Below are positions 24,619 through 34,066 of a DNA stretch of 64,000 nucleotides, piece after piece. Each line of letters starts with the position of its first letter. The first letter of the stretch is position 1. The stretch comes from CAVPDE01 sp964580575 (GTDB lineage: Bacteria; Desulfobacterota; DSM-4660; Desulfatiglandales; HGW-15): the NCBI GenBank assembly GCA_964580575.1, contig CAZOLJ010000013.1:1-64000 (forward strand), read 5' to 3'. The notes below the pieces were generated by a model that was not told the origin of the DNA, did no database searches, and saw only the letters and a program-made list of their open reading frames with translations. The position numbers and the translations under genes were made by a program.

Positions 24619-24798
24619 TTAACGACCCAGTTTTTCGAGCAGGGAAATCAACCTCTGGTCGCCGCCTGCAGGAGGCTTCCAGCCCATCTGAAGAACCTCC
24701 ACATCCTCTTTGCGCAAGTTGTCTGCAAAGGAGTCGAGCCCCACGTTGATGACCTTCAGCTCTTTGCTGAAAAGCTCATTGGTCTTTCTCACATCCAT
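24619..24798 (-). CDS. small FdrA-domain protein
   Basis: A 59-residue protein with the pattern LKVINVGLDSFADNL and VEVLQMGWKPPAGGD, recognisable as the stand-alone fdrA-domain small protein seen next to FdrA and DUF1116 genes in anaerobes. The first ATG (24798) has AGGGGG seven nt upstream; a GTG seven codons earlier is possible. It lies between FdrA (66 nt away) and DUF1116 (13 nt). Probably a subunit or assembly partner of the FdrA/DUF1116 complex (inference). Confidence 0.75.
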   Translation of the reverse strand: MDVRKTNELFSKELKVINVGLDSFADNLRKEDVEVLQMGWKPPAGGDQRLISLLEKLGR

Positions 24799-24864
24799 AT
24801 CAAAACCCCCTTTCTTCACAACACGCTGAAAACCGGTTGAGCCCCAGGCCGGGGCTCGAAGCGA

Positions 24865-26451
24865 CTATGAGTGCAACAGTGGGCCTGCATTAGGACGGAG
24901 CCCCCGGTTTTTTATGACCTGGACCGCCAGCAAGGCTGCCTGGTAGTTCGAGGGCATGACCAGACATCCGGCAGCCTCCAGCTTCTTTTTCTGCTCCGCC
25001 ATGTTTTGGAAATCTTTATCAGTGCCGGTGATGGATGCAATGACCGAGAGATACCCCCCACGTCCGGCAACCTGTGCTTTTGCTCTGCCTATGCTCTCTG
25101 CAAGAGGCCCGCACGGGTCCTCGTGAGCCCCATAACCCAGAACAACGTCCAGCAGCAGAAGAGCGGTCTCCGGATCAGCCGCTTCCTTGGCGATCCTTTC
25201 CTCCCTGAGAGAAGGGTCGATCATGGGATGGGGTCTCCCCAGAGTGAACACATCGTCACCCATATCCACGATCGCATGTCCCTCTGAACGGTGGGGAGAT
25301 TGGAGCGCGAGGCCGGGTTCCTTCCGGGTATTGGAGAGAATCCTGAAGCTTTCTTCTTCGAAAAGCGCCATGGCTTCTATGGCCAGGGTGCCCCCTGCAA
25401 AAAGCCCACGCACATATTTCTGTTCAGAGGCCATGCGCTTCACTTCCGCCTCCACCACTCTCGCTCTCTCTGCTTCCCAAGGAGACCCCCACCGCTCACG
25501 GTATTCCTCCCCTTTCGACAAGGCCACGGCCATGGCCGCGGCTTCCTCCATGTTGCCGGAAAAGCGGACGGACCCACGAGTCTCCGACGGTTTACGCCCC
25601 AGGAAACGGACCACGCAAGGCTTTCCGCTTTCCTCCAGTTTAGAGAGGACCGTGACCGCCACCTCTTCGGCCGGCGGTTTGGAGAGGACCACGATCACTC
25701 GCGTCTCCGGGTCCTGCTTCAAGGCTTCGATCCCCATGAGCATCATCCGTCCTCTCACTCGACGATCCTGGAGGTCTCTTCCCCCTGTGCCTATGGCTTG
25801 AGAGATTCCGCCTCCCATTCGATCAATGCAGCAACAGACCTCCTGGAGTCCTGAGCCTGAGGCGGCCACAAGACCGATGGGTCCTCTTCGAACGACATTG
25901 GCAAAGCAGAGCGGCTTTCCGTTGAGGATGGCGGTTCCGCAGTCAGGGCCCATCATGAGAAGCCCCCTCTCCTGTGCCAGATCCTTCAGTTCCACCTCCA
26001 TTTCAACAGGGACATGGTCGGAAAAAATCATGACGTGAAGTCCCTTGTTGAGCGCCTGCCTGGCTTCACGGCCGGCATACCGACCGGGAACCGAGATGAC
26101 CACGAGATTGGCCTCAGGGAAGATCTTGAGCGCTCCATCGAGGCTCACAGGCCGGTACTCCTCCTGCCCTCCTCCTTGATTTTTCTTTTTCAGGATCTCT
26201 TCGGCAATCCGGCAGGCTTCTTCCGCAGTCTCCGCGCTCTCCGCCTCTATGGCGATGACCAGGTCGTTCGGCTTGGCTGATTCCGCTTCTCCCGAGAGGA
26301 GACCGATCTCTTTCATTAGCCCCAGGTTGACTTCTGTTCCCATGGCCACCACGGCTTCCTTAATGCCGGGCCGTTGCTTCAGCGTCTTGGCGGCCAGCAT
26401 GAGAAAGACGGAGTCATAATAAGCGTTTTTTCGAACCAGGAGCTTTTTCAC
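24865..26451 (-). CDS. FdrA/AllF-like acyl-CoA synthetase-fold protein
   Basis: A 528-residue FdrA-family protein with a succinyl-CoA synthetase-like layout: an N-terminal segment (KNAYYDSVFLMLAAK), a CoA-ligase-type Rossmann part (LVVISVPGRYAGREARQAL; MGPDCGTAILNG) and a second catalytic-like part (GPIGLVAASGSGLQEV; ISQAIGTGGRDL). E. coli FdrA is AllF, part of oxamate transcarbamylase. GTG start at 26451, 6 nt after the DUF2877 stop. With DUF2877 upstream and DUF1116 downstream it reconstitutes the AllFGH set, here plus an extra small FdrA domain. Confidence 0.88.
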   Translation of the reverse strand: MKKLLVRKNAYYDSVFLMLAAKTLKQRPGIKEAVVAMGTEVNLGLMKEIGLLSGEAESAKPNDLVIAIEAESAETAEEACRIAEEILKKKNQGGGQEEYRPVSLDGALKIFPEANLVVISVPGRYAGREARQALNKGLHVMIFSDHVPVEMEVELKDLAQERGLLMMGPDCGTAILNGKPLCFANVVRRGPIGLVAASGSGLQEVCCCIDRMGGGISQAIGTGGRDLQDRRVRGRMMLMGIEALKQDPETRVIVVLSKPPAEEVAVTVLSKLEESGKPCVVRFLGRKPSETRGSVRFSGNMEEAAAMAVALSKGEEYRERWGSPWEAERARVVEAEVKRMASEQKYVRGLFAGGTLAIEAMALFEEESFRILSNTRKEPGLALQSPHRSEGHAIVDMGDDVFTLGRPHPMIDPSLREERIAKEAADPETALLLLDVVLGYGAHEDPCGPLAESIGRAKAQVAGRGGYLSVIASITGTDKDFQNMAEQKKKLEAAGCLVMPSNYQAALLAVQVIKNRGLRPNAGPLLHS

Positions 26452-26457
26452 GGTTGC

Positions 26458-27372
26458 TCAAAGCCTTCCTTCCGTAGAAAACAGAAATCCTGTCAGGGCA
26501 TCCGTCCCTGAAGTCGCACCACGGCCCACGGCTTTTTCCACGGCATCCACAATTTCCTGCTTCCCTTCAGCATCAGAGATGGACCGGACCGTTTCGATCA
26601 GATAGTTGGGGAAACGCCCCTGGAGCGCTTGCCACAACAGCGTTTTGCCTGCGTCACTGGTCCTGTTGATGGCGAGCCAGAGGTCTTCTTTGTTCTTGGA
26701 GCAAGGTATCATGGGCTCCCGTCTGTCAGCAACCGCTTTTGCCTCGGTGGAAAGGAGAAGTTTCAGCGCTTCTTCTCCCAGCAGAACCCCTGTGATGAAA
26801 TCATCCCCTGAAGGCGTTGACCCTGGCCCAAGTCCCACCAAGCCGGAGAGGACTTTGAGTCTGGCGGCTTGCGACGGCGCCTTCTGGACCCCGCGCAGCA
26901 CCTGGATCGCCTTGTCTACGAAAGGATTGTTGGTTCCGTCTCTGCGGAGGAGTCCGAGGAATCCACCCTCTCTTCCCTTCAAGAGAAGCCCGTCCTTCAG
27001 AAGAGAGACTTTCGAAGCGTCAAATCCTCTCACATCCTTCAGGGTGAGTGTGCCCTGCCAGGTCGGTCGCCTCAAGAGATCCACGACAAAATCCTCTGTG
27101 CCCAGATGGTGCCCGTCAAAGCGGATCCGGTCTCCGGGGACAAGGCGTTTTTTTTGATTCCGGAAAAGGGCGGGAACACAAACGCTCAGATAGGTCATGG
27201 CGCGAGTCTCGTCGACAAGAGAGACGAGGAACCCTCGGCGGTGGCGTGCGTTCACGGCGTTGGAGAAAACGGAAATCACCTCCCCCCATCCGGTCAGGGA
27301 TGGCACCCCTGCCCCGACCAGGGTCGGCAACATCCGCTCTCTTGCCCGTTTGTCAAGGGTGGCCCTTTCCAT
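26458..27372 (-). CDS. DUF2877 protein, AllH/YlbF-like
   Basis: A 304-residue DUF2877 protein marked by the motif GLGPGSTPSGDDFITGVLLG near the middle. In E. coli the relative AllH (YlbF) completes oxamate transcarbamylase. ATG 27372 is preferred; the frame extends to 27429 inside the upstream gene. The start overlaps the end of the large Calx-beta/RCC1 gene by 20 nt in another frame, so either expression is coupled to that gene or a promoter lies inside it. It appears to be the first gene of the catabolic operon. Confidence 0.8.
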   Translation of the reverse strand: MERATLDKRARERMLPTLVGAGVPSLTGWGEVISVFSNAVNARHRRGFLVSLVDETRAMTYLSVCVPALFRNQKKRLVPGDRIRFDGHHLGTEDFVVDLLRRPTWQGTLTLKDVRGFDASKVSLLKDGLLLKGREGGFLGLLRRDGTNNPFVDKAIQVLRGVQKAPSQAARLKVLSGLVGLGPGSTPSGDDFITGVLLGEEALKLLLSTEAKAVADRREPMIPCSKNKEDLWLAINRTSDAGKTLLWQALQGRFPNYLIETVRSISDAEGKQEIVDAVEKAVGRGATSGTDALTGFLFSTEGRL

Positions 27373-30300
27373 TTTTCTTGAACCTGATCTTAGCAACTCC
27401 CGGAGACCATCCTGGCGCGGAAGCGGCAATGGCTACCTCTCGTGACTCTGCCTTGCGGGATTCGGTCATTGCAAGATCAAAAAAAGCCGTGGTCTCCCCT
27501 GCAGGAAGGATCACAAAGGGAGGCACAGCCACTCCGGAAGGGTCATCGGAAAAAAGGTCTACCACAAGGTCGAAGGGCAGAGCTCTTAGGATCGTGACCA
27601 TCCCTTTTCTGCTCGGAGACTTTCCGTTGACACCGTTGTCTTCTTCCACTCCCAGAAAGAGGTTCACGGGCTCGTTGTCTTCCACATCGATTCTCCGTGC
27701 TTCAGAGCCCCAGCCGGGGACGCTCGCCGTGATCACCACCTCCTGAATCCCGTCGACTTCCCAGTCATCGAGAACCTGGATGGAAAAGGGCGCAGTGGTT
27801 TGGCCTGCCATGATCACGACCGTGGCAGGCACGATCACTTCCGTCGTATCTTCCGAGCTGAGATAGACCGTAATGTCCCTGTCCGGGGGAGCGCTCAGGC
27901 TGACCTGACCCCGAAGGGGCAGCCAACCGTCACTCTCTGTCACAAGGGGAGAAACCTTGATGGAAAGGGCTGCCCTCTCATTGTCATCGATTTCGATCAT
28001 AGCCCCGGCCGGAACATAGCCAAGGGCAAAAGCCGTCACACGAACCGCCTGAGGACCATCGACCAGCGTGTCGTCCCAAACCGTCAGGTCAAAGGAGGCG
28101 GATGTCTGATCTGCGGGGATGGTCATGCAGCCAGGCACAGAGACCTCCATTGGATTGCTGGAAGTCAGCGTCACCACGAGATCTCTCTTGAGGGCCTCTT
28201 TGAGAATCACAGCTCCTTTTCCCACGAGCACTCCGTCTCCTTCGGCCACGACCTGAGGAAGAAGGACGGAGAGCGCTATGAGGTCAAGGGGTTCATTTTC
28301 CGATGCCCCGATTGTCTCAACAGGGATGTTCTGGGTCCCAAAAGTGCCGTCTCCGAGCTGACCGGAGCCGTTGTCTCCCCACGCCCACACCGTTCCGTCG
28401 TTTCTGAGAGCCAGGCTGTGATTGGCGCCCGCTGCCAGGCCGATCACGCCGACCAGATCTGACACTTGGACCGGGGTGCTGCCGGGTTGAAAGATACTGT
28501 TTCCCAGCTGGCCGTAATCATTCTGCCCCCAGGCCCACACGGTTCCATTCGATTTCAGGGACAGGCTGTGGGACGCCCCGGCGGCAACGAGATTAACTCC
28601 GCTTAATCCCGTGACGGGAACCGGGGTTGTCACATGATCATAGGGAGAATCTCCCACCTGTCCCTCCCAGTTTCGGCCCCAGGCCCACACCTTTTGATCG
28701 CTTTGAACCGCTAAACAGTGATAGCCGCCTGCCGCGACAGAGACGACATGGGAGAGACCCGAAACCTGAACCGGCCGGGTGCGGGTATGAAAGGATCTAT
28801 CTCCGAGCTGGCCGTCCCCATTAGCTCCCCACGCCCAAAGGGTTCCGTCCCTCTTGAGCGCAAGATTGTGGTACTGCCCTGCAGCGATGGCGATCACCTC
28901 AGTCAAGGGTGAAACGCGCTCGGGGCTATTGCGGTTCTCTGTCGTGCCGTTACCCAGCTGACCTGAACTGTTATCCCCCCAAGCCCACACGGTCTCGTCC
29001 TTTTTGAGCGCGAGGGAATGGCCATATCCTGCTGCAACAGCCGTAACTTCTGTGAGATGAAGCACTGGAACCGACTGAGCTCTGGACAGGAATGTCCCGT
29101 CGCCCAGTTGGCCGTTGCTGTTATCCCCCCAGGCCCAGACCCTTCCATCCCCGGTCAGGGCCAGAGTGTGATTTCCCCCTCCGGCAACAGCAAAGACGTC
29201 ACTGAGAGAAGTCCCTCGGACTGGCCTATTTCTGTTAATCGTGCTTCCGTCAGCCAGCTGAGTGGACCCGTTGTCCCCCCACGCCCAGACGGTGCCGTTG
29301 TCGTCGAGGGCCATGGAGTGATACTCCCCTGCGGCTACGGAAGGCGCAAAACGGGCGTCTTCACGCTCATCAAGGACCACCATGGTATCAGACCCTGAGG
29401 TCCAGCCCGGGACCGAAGCCGTGATCGTGACCGTCTGCGGACCATCGATAACCACATCATTCCGAAGGGTCAGATCAAAGGAGGCAGATCTTTTCCCTTT
29501 GGAAATCATGACGCTCTCAGGAACCGTCACTTCCGTTAGATCGTCACTAGACAATGAAACGATGACATCCTTGTCGACCGGAGCGCTGGTCTGGACCGTC
29601 CCTCGCGAAGGGAGAAGGCCTTCCCCTTCTCTTGCGGTCTCAGGGACATCCACCGTCAGGGTGGCCGACTCGTTGTCATTCACACGAACGACTCCACTGA
29701 TCGCCCCTCCACCCGGAAGAGTCGCTGTGATCGTCACGGTCTGAGTCCCGTCCAGGAGCTCGTCGTCCACTGTGGTCAGATCAAAGAGGACAGAGCTTTC
29801 TCCAGCAGGGAATAGGGCCGTTTTGTCCACTCTCAACTCCGTGGGGTCGGAAGAGGCCATGCGCATTTCCATGCCCACAGGAGGGGGAATCAAGGCCCCA
29901 AGGGTCACGGGAGCGATCCGATCCGTGTCTTTTCCTTCTGTGACGCTCTCCGGGACGCTTAGAAAGAAACAGGAAGGATAATCTTTCAGATTGCTCTCGG
30001 CGAAATCCGCCGGTGTTCCTCCTCCCCTTGAAAGCCCCGCCAGACCGTCCCGTATTCCAATATCCAGATGGGTAAGACGAAGGGTACCATCAAAGAACAT
30101 TTCGATCTGGAAACTGTTACGCTTTCCTGAACAGTTTTTGGCTACATCCTGGAAGGTGACGACCGCTCTGTCCGTCAACTGCTTCCAGGAGACTTTGCCG
30201 CCATAGGAAGGATTCAAATCGTCAAAAAGGACTGAGATGCGAGGCTGACTGAAATGTCGGTCCAGTGACTCCTCATAAGAACTGTCGCCCGAGGAAAACG

Positions 30301-31291
30301 TCACAGACCCATTACTGCCGATAAAGAACGATCGGTAGCGCACCCCATAGAAAGGGATCTCCGCACCCCCGGCCAACGGGACAGTGGCGTAGGAATCGTC
30401 TGCCAGAGAAAGGGGCTTTCCCCCGGAAGGGTCCGCGGGAAAAGCATAGGATGGAGTCCTGCAAACGGTGTACCCCGACTTGGAGCCGTCCGGCACAAAG
30501 GTGAGGGTTTGGTTCCGGATAGCGTTGTCAGCCTGATCGAAGATCTCCGTGAAGAAGTCCGGCCTGTCATCATCCTCTAGGGTCAGGATGGCCGTGCTCG
30601 GAGCCCCCAGGACCGCTCCACCCGTGGGATTGCTGAGCGTGAGCTTGACGGTCTTCTCTCCTTCGGCTACCGAATCATCAAGGAGGGGGACGGAAAAGGA
30701 TTTACTCACCTCGCCGTTGTGAAAGATCAGCGTCCCTGAGGAGCTCTCATAATCCGCTCCGGCCGAAGCGCTCCCGTTAACCGTTTCATAGTCGACACGA
30801 ATCTCGCCGCTGCTGCTCGATGTGCGCATCACCGTGATGACGGCACTTCGCTGCTTTTCCCCGACAGAGTAAGAAGAGGAACTGAAACGGACTTGGCCCG
30901 GGTCATTGTCTTTGATCTCCATGGCCTCTTCGGCGGACGACCCGTCCTCGGCCGACGCTGTGATGAGGACGCTCTGTGCGCCGTCCACCTCTCCGTCATC
31001 AATAATCGTGATATCAAAGGAGGCCGAGGTTTCTCCTGCGTGAATCAGCACGGACTCAGGCAGGTCGACTTGCGCGGAGTCACTCGAAGAAAGGCGGATG
31101 ACAAGGTCTGAAGCAAGGCTCCTTGGAATGGAGACCGTCCCCGCATCGGACAAGATACCGCTGTCTTCGGAAGCCTGGCTGGGTACTCGCACGGCGAGGG
31201 CTGCCGCCGTTGAGGGAAAAAATGTTTGAGCCAAGAGGATCCCCAGGATCAAGGGGATGACCCGCATTCCTGAAAGAACCGTCTTCGTCAT
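27353..31291 (-). CDS. secreted Calx-beta / RCC1-repeat protein
   Basis: A 1312-residue extracellular protein. A signal peptide (about 1-33) is followed by Calx-beta-type modules (about 35-240 and recurring ITASxPGW repeats to 640, then 1040-1300). One good Calx-beta module reads VRFSSSSYSVGE and VDYETVNGSASAGADYESSSG. Residues about 645-1000 form seven RCC1-type repeats, each with (V/L)WAWGxNxxGQ(L/V)(G/A)D, enough for one seven-bladed propeller. The large modules suggest a surface or secreted adhesive/scaffold role; calcium binding is likely for Calx-beta. No LPXTG, TPS or PEP-CTERM tail is seen. Its 3' end overlaps the DUF2877 gene. Confidence 0.8.
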   Translation of the reverse strand: MTKTVLSGMRVIPLILGILLAQTFFPSTAAALAVRVPSQASEDSGILSDAGTVSIPRSLASDLVIRLSSSDSAQVDLPESVLIHAGETSASFDITIIDDGEVDGAQSVLITASAEDGSSAEEAMEIKDNDPGQVRFSSSSYSVGEKQRSAVITVMRTSSSSGEIRVDYETVNGSASAGADYESSSGTLIFHNGEVSKSFSVPLLDDSVAEGEKTVKLTLSNPTGGAVLGAPSTAILTLEDDDRPDFFTEIFDQADNAIRNQTLTFVPDGSKSGYTVCRTPSYAFPADPSGGKPLSLADDSYATVPLAGGAEIPFYGVRYRSFFIGSNGSVTFSSGDSSYEESLDRHFSQPRISVLFDDLNPSYGGKVSWKQLTDRAVVTFQDVAKNCSGKRNSFQIEMFFDGTLRLTHLDIGIRDGLAGLSRGGGTPADFAESNLKDYPSCFFLSVPESVTEGKDTDRIAPVTLGALIPPPVGMEMRMASSDPTELRVDKTALFPAGESSVLFDLTTVDDELLDGTQTVTITATLPGGGAISGVVRVNDNESATLTVDVPETAREGEGLLPSRGTVQTSAPVDKDVIVSLSSDDLTEVTVPESVMISKGKRSASFDLTLRNDVVIDGPQTVTITASVPGWTSGSDTMVVLDEREDARFAPSVAAGEYHSMALDDNGTVWAWGDNGSTQLADGSTINRNRPVRGTSLSDVFAVAGGGNHTLALTGDGRVWAWGDNSNGQLGDGTFLSRAQSVPVLHLTEVTAVAAGYGHSLALKKDETVWAWGDNSSGQLGNGTTENRNSPERVSPLTEVIAIAAGQYHNLALKRDGTLWAWGANGDGQLGDRSFHTRTRPVQVSGLSHVVSVAAGGYHCLAVQSDQKVWAWGRNWEGQVGDSPYDHVTTPVPVTGLSGVNLVAAGASHSLSLKSNGTVWAWGQNDYGQLGNSIFQPGSTPVQVSDLVGVIGLAAGANHSLALRNDGTVWAWGDNGSGQLGDGTFGTQNIPVETIGASENEPLDLIALSVLLPQVVAEGDGVLVGKGAVILKEALKRDLVVTLTSSNPMEVSVPGCMTIPADQTSASFDLTVWDDTLVDGPQAVRVTAFALGYVPAGAMIEIDDNERAALSIKVSPLVTESDGWLPLRGQVSLSAPPDRDITVYLSSEDTTEVIVPATVVIMAGQTTAPFSIQVLDDWEVDGIQEVVITASVPGWGSEARRIDVEDNEPVNLFLGVEEDNGVNGKSPSRKGMVTILRALPFDLVVDLFSDDPSGVAVPPFVILPAGETTAFFDLAMTESRKAESREVAIAASAPGWSPGVAKIRFKKNGKGHP

Positions 31292-31329
31292 AGGGTTTGA
31301 AGGATGTGCCTATCCGGCGTTGAGTTTCG

Positions 31330-31367
31330 AAAAAAAAGCACAGAAAAGGTTAAGCCGTTTTCTGTGC
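31330..31367 (-). terminator. intrinsic terminator of the fab operon
   Basis: On the minus strand, stem GCACAGAAAA (31367-31358), loop of 10 nt, complementary TTTTCTGTGC, then eight T residues. It lies 42 nt after the fabF stop and separates fabF from the Calx-beta/RCC1 gene. Confidence 0.9.
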
Positions 31368-31409
31368 ATCACCCTCCCTCAAAACAAAGAGCGGAGCGTA
31401 TTGATCTTT

Positions 31410-32651
31410 CTACACCTCAAACGCCTTGAAAATGAGCGAGGCGTTAGTGCCTCCGAAACCAAAGGAGTTGGACATGGCCGCTCTCACCTTTGCTTTTCTG
31501 GCCACGTTGGGAACGAAATCCAGATCGCATATCGGGTCCGGAGTCTCATAATTGATCGTCGGCGGTATGACACCGTTTTTGATCGTCAGGGCGATGATGG
31601 CCGCCTCCACACCCCCGGCCCCGCCGAGGAGGTGCCCGGTCATGGACTTGGTAGAGCTGACCGCCAGCTTGTACGCGTGCTTCCCGAAGACCGCTTTGAT
31701 CGCTCTTGTTTCCGACTCGTCATTGAGCTTGGTGGACGTTCCATGGGCATTGATGTAGTCGATCTCGTCGGGACGGAGCGCCGCGTCTTCGAGCGCATTC
31801 TTCATGCACAGGGTGGCGCCTCCGCCATCCGGATCCGGAGCCGTGATGTGATAGGCATCCCCGCTCATCCCGTAACCGATGACCTCGGCATAGATAGGGG
31901 CTCCTCGGTCGCGGGCCCGTTGCATCTCTTCCAGCACCAGGATCCCTGAACCCTCCGCCATGACAAAGCCGTCGCGGTTAAGATCAAAAGGTCTGGAGGC
32001 TTTTTCCGGTTCATCGTTCCGGGTAGAGAGCGCCCGCATCGAGCAAAATCCCCCCAGGGCCAAAGGAGTCACCACCGCCTCAGAACCCCCGGCGATCATG
32101 GCATCCGCCTTTCCCTCTCGAATGAGGCTCATGGACTCGCCCACGGCGTGAGAACTGGCGGCGCAGGCGGTTTCGATCGACAGGTTAGGCCCCCTCACGC
32201 CGAACTGGATGGCGATCTGGCCCGGAGCCATGTTGGCGATAATGCCCGGGATGAAGAAAGGGCTGATTCGGCGGGGACCCTGTTCCAGAAGCACCTGGTG
32301 ATAGTGCTCAAGCATGGCAAGCCCTCCGAGCCCGGATCCCGTCAGGCACCCCACGCGATGCCGGTTGGAGTCGTCGATCTTGAGACCTGACTCTTCCATC
32401 GCCATCCGCGCCGCAGCCACGGCAAGGTGAACGAAGATGTCGAACCGTCTCACTTCCTGCTTGTCCATGAAATCTTCGGACCGGAAATCCCACACCTGTC
32501 CGGCAATCTGACAGGGAAAGGGAGAGGGATCGAATTTCTCTATTCTCCTTATCCCGGATTTCCCGGCGCAAAGAGCGTCCCAGGTCTTCTGAACCCCGGT
32601 CCCCAGGGGAGTCACCAATCCCAGGCCTGTCACCACAACCCTTCTCTTCAT
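31410..32651 (-). CDS. fabF: beta-ketoacyl-ACP synthase II
   Basis: A 413-residue KAS II enzyme elongating acyl-ACP with malonyl-ACP in type II fatty-acid synthesis. The Cys-His-His triad is present: TACAASSHAVGE (nucleophile Cys), NAHGTSTKLNDE and STKSMTGHLLGGAGG; the C-terminal NSFGFGGTNASLIF loop is intact. RBS GAGGGA precedes ATG. It follows acpP by 51 nt and ends the operon at a strong terminator. Confidence 0.97.
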   Translation of the reverse strand: MKRRVVVTGLGLVTPLGTGVQKTWDALCAGKSGIRRIEKFDPSPFPCQIAGQVWDFRSEDFMDKQEVRRFDIFVHLAVAAARMAMEESGLKIDDSNRHRVGCLTGSGLGGLAMLEHYHQVLLEQGPRRISPFFIPGIIANMAPGQIAIQFGVRGPNLSIETACAASSHAVGESMSLIREGKADAMIAGGSEAVVTPLALGGFCSMRALSTRNDEPEKASRPFDLNRDGFVMAEGSGILVLEEMQRARDRGAPIYAEVIGYGMSGDAYHITAPDPDGGGATLCMKNALEDAALRPDEIDYINAHGTSTKLNDESETRAIKAVFGKHAYKLAVSSTKSMTGHLLGGAGGVEAAIIALTIKNGVIPPTINYETPDPICDLDFVPNVARKAKVRAAMSNSFGFGGTNASLIFKAFEV

Positions 32652-32702
32652 AAATCCCTCATTCTCTGTTTCACCTGATGAACAGAGATGGTTTCTTGGC
32701 TT

Positions 32703-32942
32703 TTACTGACCGAAGGCCTTCTGAATGTAATCAATGGCGTCCTGGACCGTGGCGATTTTCTCCGCGTCTTCATCGGAAATGGAAACGTTGAATTCCTCTT
32801 CCATCGCCATGATCAATTCCACCTGATCCAGCGAATCGGCTCCCAGATCATCGACAAAAGAAGCCGTGGGAACCACGTCTTCTGCCGCCACATCCAACTG
32901 CTCGATGATGATCTTCTTAACCCTTTCGATAATATCTGCCAT
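32703..32942 (-). CDS. acpP: acyl carrier protein
   Basis: A 79-residue acidic ACP with the phosphopantetheine site DDLGADSLDQVELIM (Ser in DSL). Strong RBS AAAGGAGG. It sits between fabG and fabF, as in the standard cluster. Confidence 0.97.
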   Translation of the reverse strand: MADIIERVKKIIIEQLDVAAEDVVPTASFVDDLGADSLDQVELIMAMEEEFNVSISDEDAEKIATVQDAIDYIQKAFGQ

Positions 32943-33037
32943 GAACGATTTCCTCCTTTGTCTCTATCTTTGGTAGCCACACAACGTCAGGCTCACGGAA
33001 TTGGAACCTCTTGAGTAAGGACTCCTCTGACATCCGG

Positions 33038-33784
33038 TCACATGTACAGACCACCGTTCACATGGATCACTTGCCCGGTGACGTAATTGGATCCACCGGA
33101 ACAGAGCCAGTGGACCGCTTCGGCAACGTCCTCCGGTTCACCCATTCTCGCCAGCGGAATTTGCTGCATGAAAAGTTCCTTCACCTTGTCCGGCAGGGAG
33201 GCGGTCATTCCCGTGTTGATAAACCCCGGAGCAACCGCATTGACCGTAATGCCTCTTGAAGCGACCTCCCTGGCTAAGCTTTTCGTGAATCCCATGATCC
33301 CCGCTTTCGACGCGGCGTAGTTGGTCTGACCCACATTCCCTATTTGGCCGACCACCGAGGAGATGCTCACGATGCGGCCTGATCTTTCCTTGATCATGGA
33401 ACGGATCACCGCCTGGGTGCAATTGAAGACTCCCTTGAGATTTACCCTGAGGACCTGGTCCCATTCGTCCTCGCTGATTCTCATGAAAAGCCCGTCTTTC
33501 GTGATGCCGGCATTGTTGATCAAGACATCCACCCGGCCGAACCTGGCAAGGACATCTTTGAAAAGGCGATCCACGTCTCCCCGATTGGAAACATCGATTC
33601 GGTGAACTTCTCCCTGAACCCCTTGGTCGGCCAGACGGTCCAGGGTCTCTTTGGCCAAAGAGTCATCCGGATCATAATGGAGAAGAACGAGCTTGGGCTT
33701 TTCGTCGGCAAACCGAAAAGCAATCGCCCTGCCGATTCCTTTGGACCCGCCTGTGATAATCACCACTCTTTCTGAGTCACTCAT
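33038..33784 (-). CDS. fabG: 3-oxoacyl-ACP reductase
   Basis: A 248-residue SDR that reduces 3-ketoacyl-ACP with NADPH. Nucleotide motif TGGSKGIGRAIAF, NNAGITKDG, catalytic Ser region SISSVVGQIG and YAASKAG; the C-terminus GQVIHVNGGLYM is typical of FabG. ATG 33784 has GAGGGTG upstream; a frame extension of four codons is ignored. It lies 90 nt after rpmF. The genes plsX, fabH and fabD normally found between rpmF and fabG are absent. Confidence 0.95.
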   Translation of the reverse strand: MSDSERVVIITGGSKGIGRAIAFRFADEKPKLVLLHYDPDDSLAKETLDRLADQGVQGEVHRIDVSNRGDVDRLFKDVLARFGRVDVLINNAGITKDGLFMRISEDEWDQVLRVNLKGVFNCTQAVIRSMIKERSGRIVSISSVVGQIGNVGQTNYAASKAGIMGFTKSLAREVASRGITVNAVAPGFINTGMTASLPDKVKELFMQQIPLARMGEPEDVAEAVHWLCSGGSNYVTGQVIHVNGGLYM

Positions 33785-33874
33785 AAGCACCCTCATCCTG
33801 AAAACGCTGACGGAGAGACCGTCCCTTCAACCTCTTGCAGGCCACGGTCCCCTTTCCTCCGAGGAGGATCAACC

Positions 33875-34057
33875 TCAGCTTTTTTCGGTCTCAATCAGGG
33901 TTTGACCCTTGTAGGAACCGCACTGTGCACAGACACGGTGAGGGAGCACCGGTTCGTGACACTGCGGGCACAGGGTTGTCCTTGGCAGGCGCACATGATC
34001 ATGAGAACGCCTCATGTTTCGGCGGGACTTTGATTTTTTTCTTTTGGGTAACGCCAT
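33875..34057 (-). CDS. rpmF: 50S ribosomal protein L32
   Basis: A 60-residue ribosomal protein with the typical MALPKRKKSKSRRNMRR start and a four-cysteine zinc ribbon (CPQCHEPV...CAQCGSYKG). It lies 9 nt after the yceD stop, the usual arrangement. Confidence 0.97.
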   Translation of the reverse strand: MALPKRKKSKSRRNMRRSHDHVRLPRTTLCPQCHEPVLPHRVCAQCGSYKGQTLIETEKS

Positions 34058-34066
34058 AGTTTTTCC

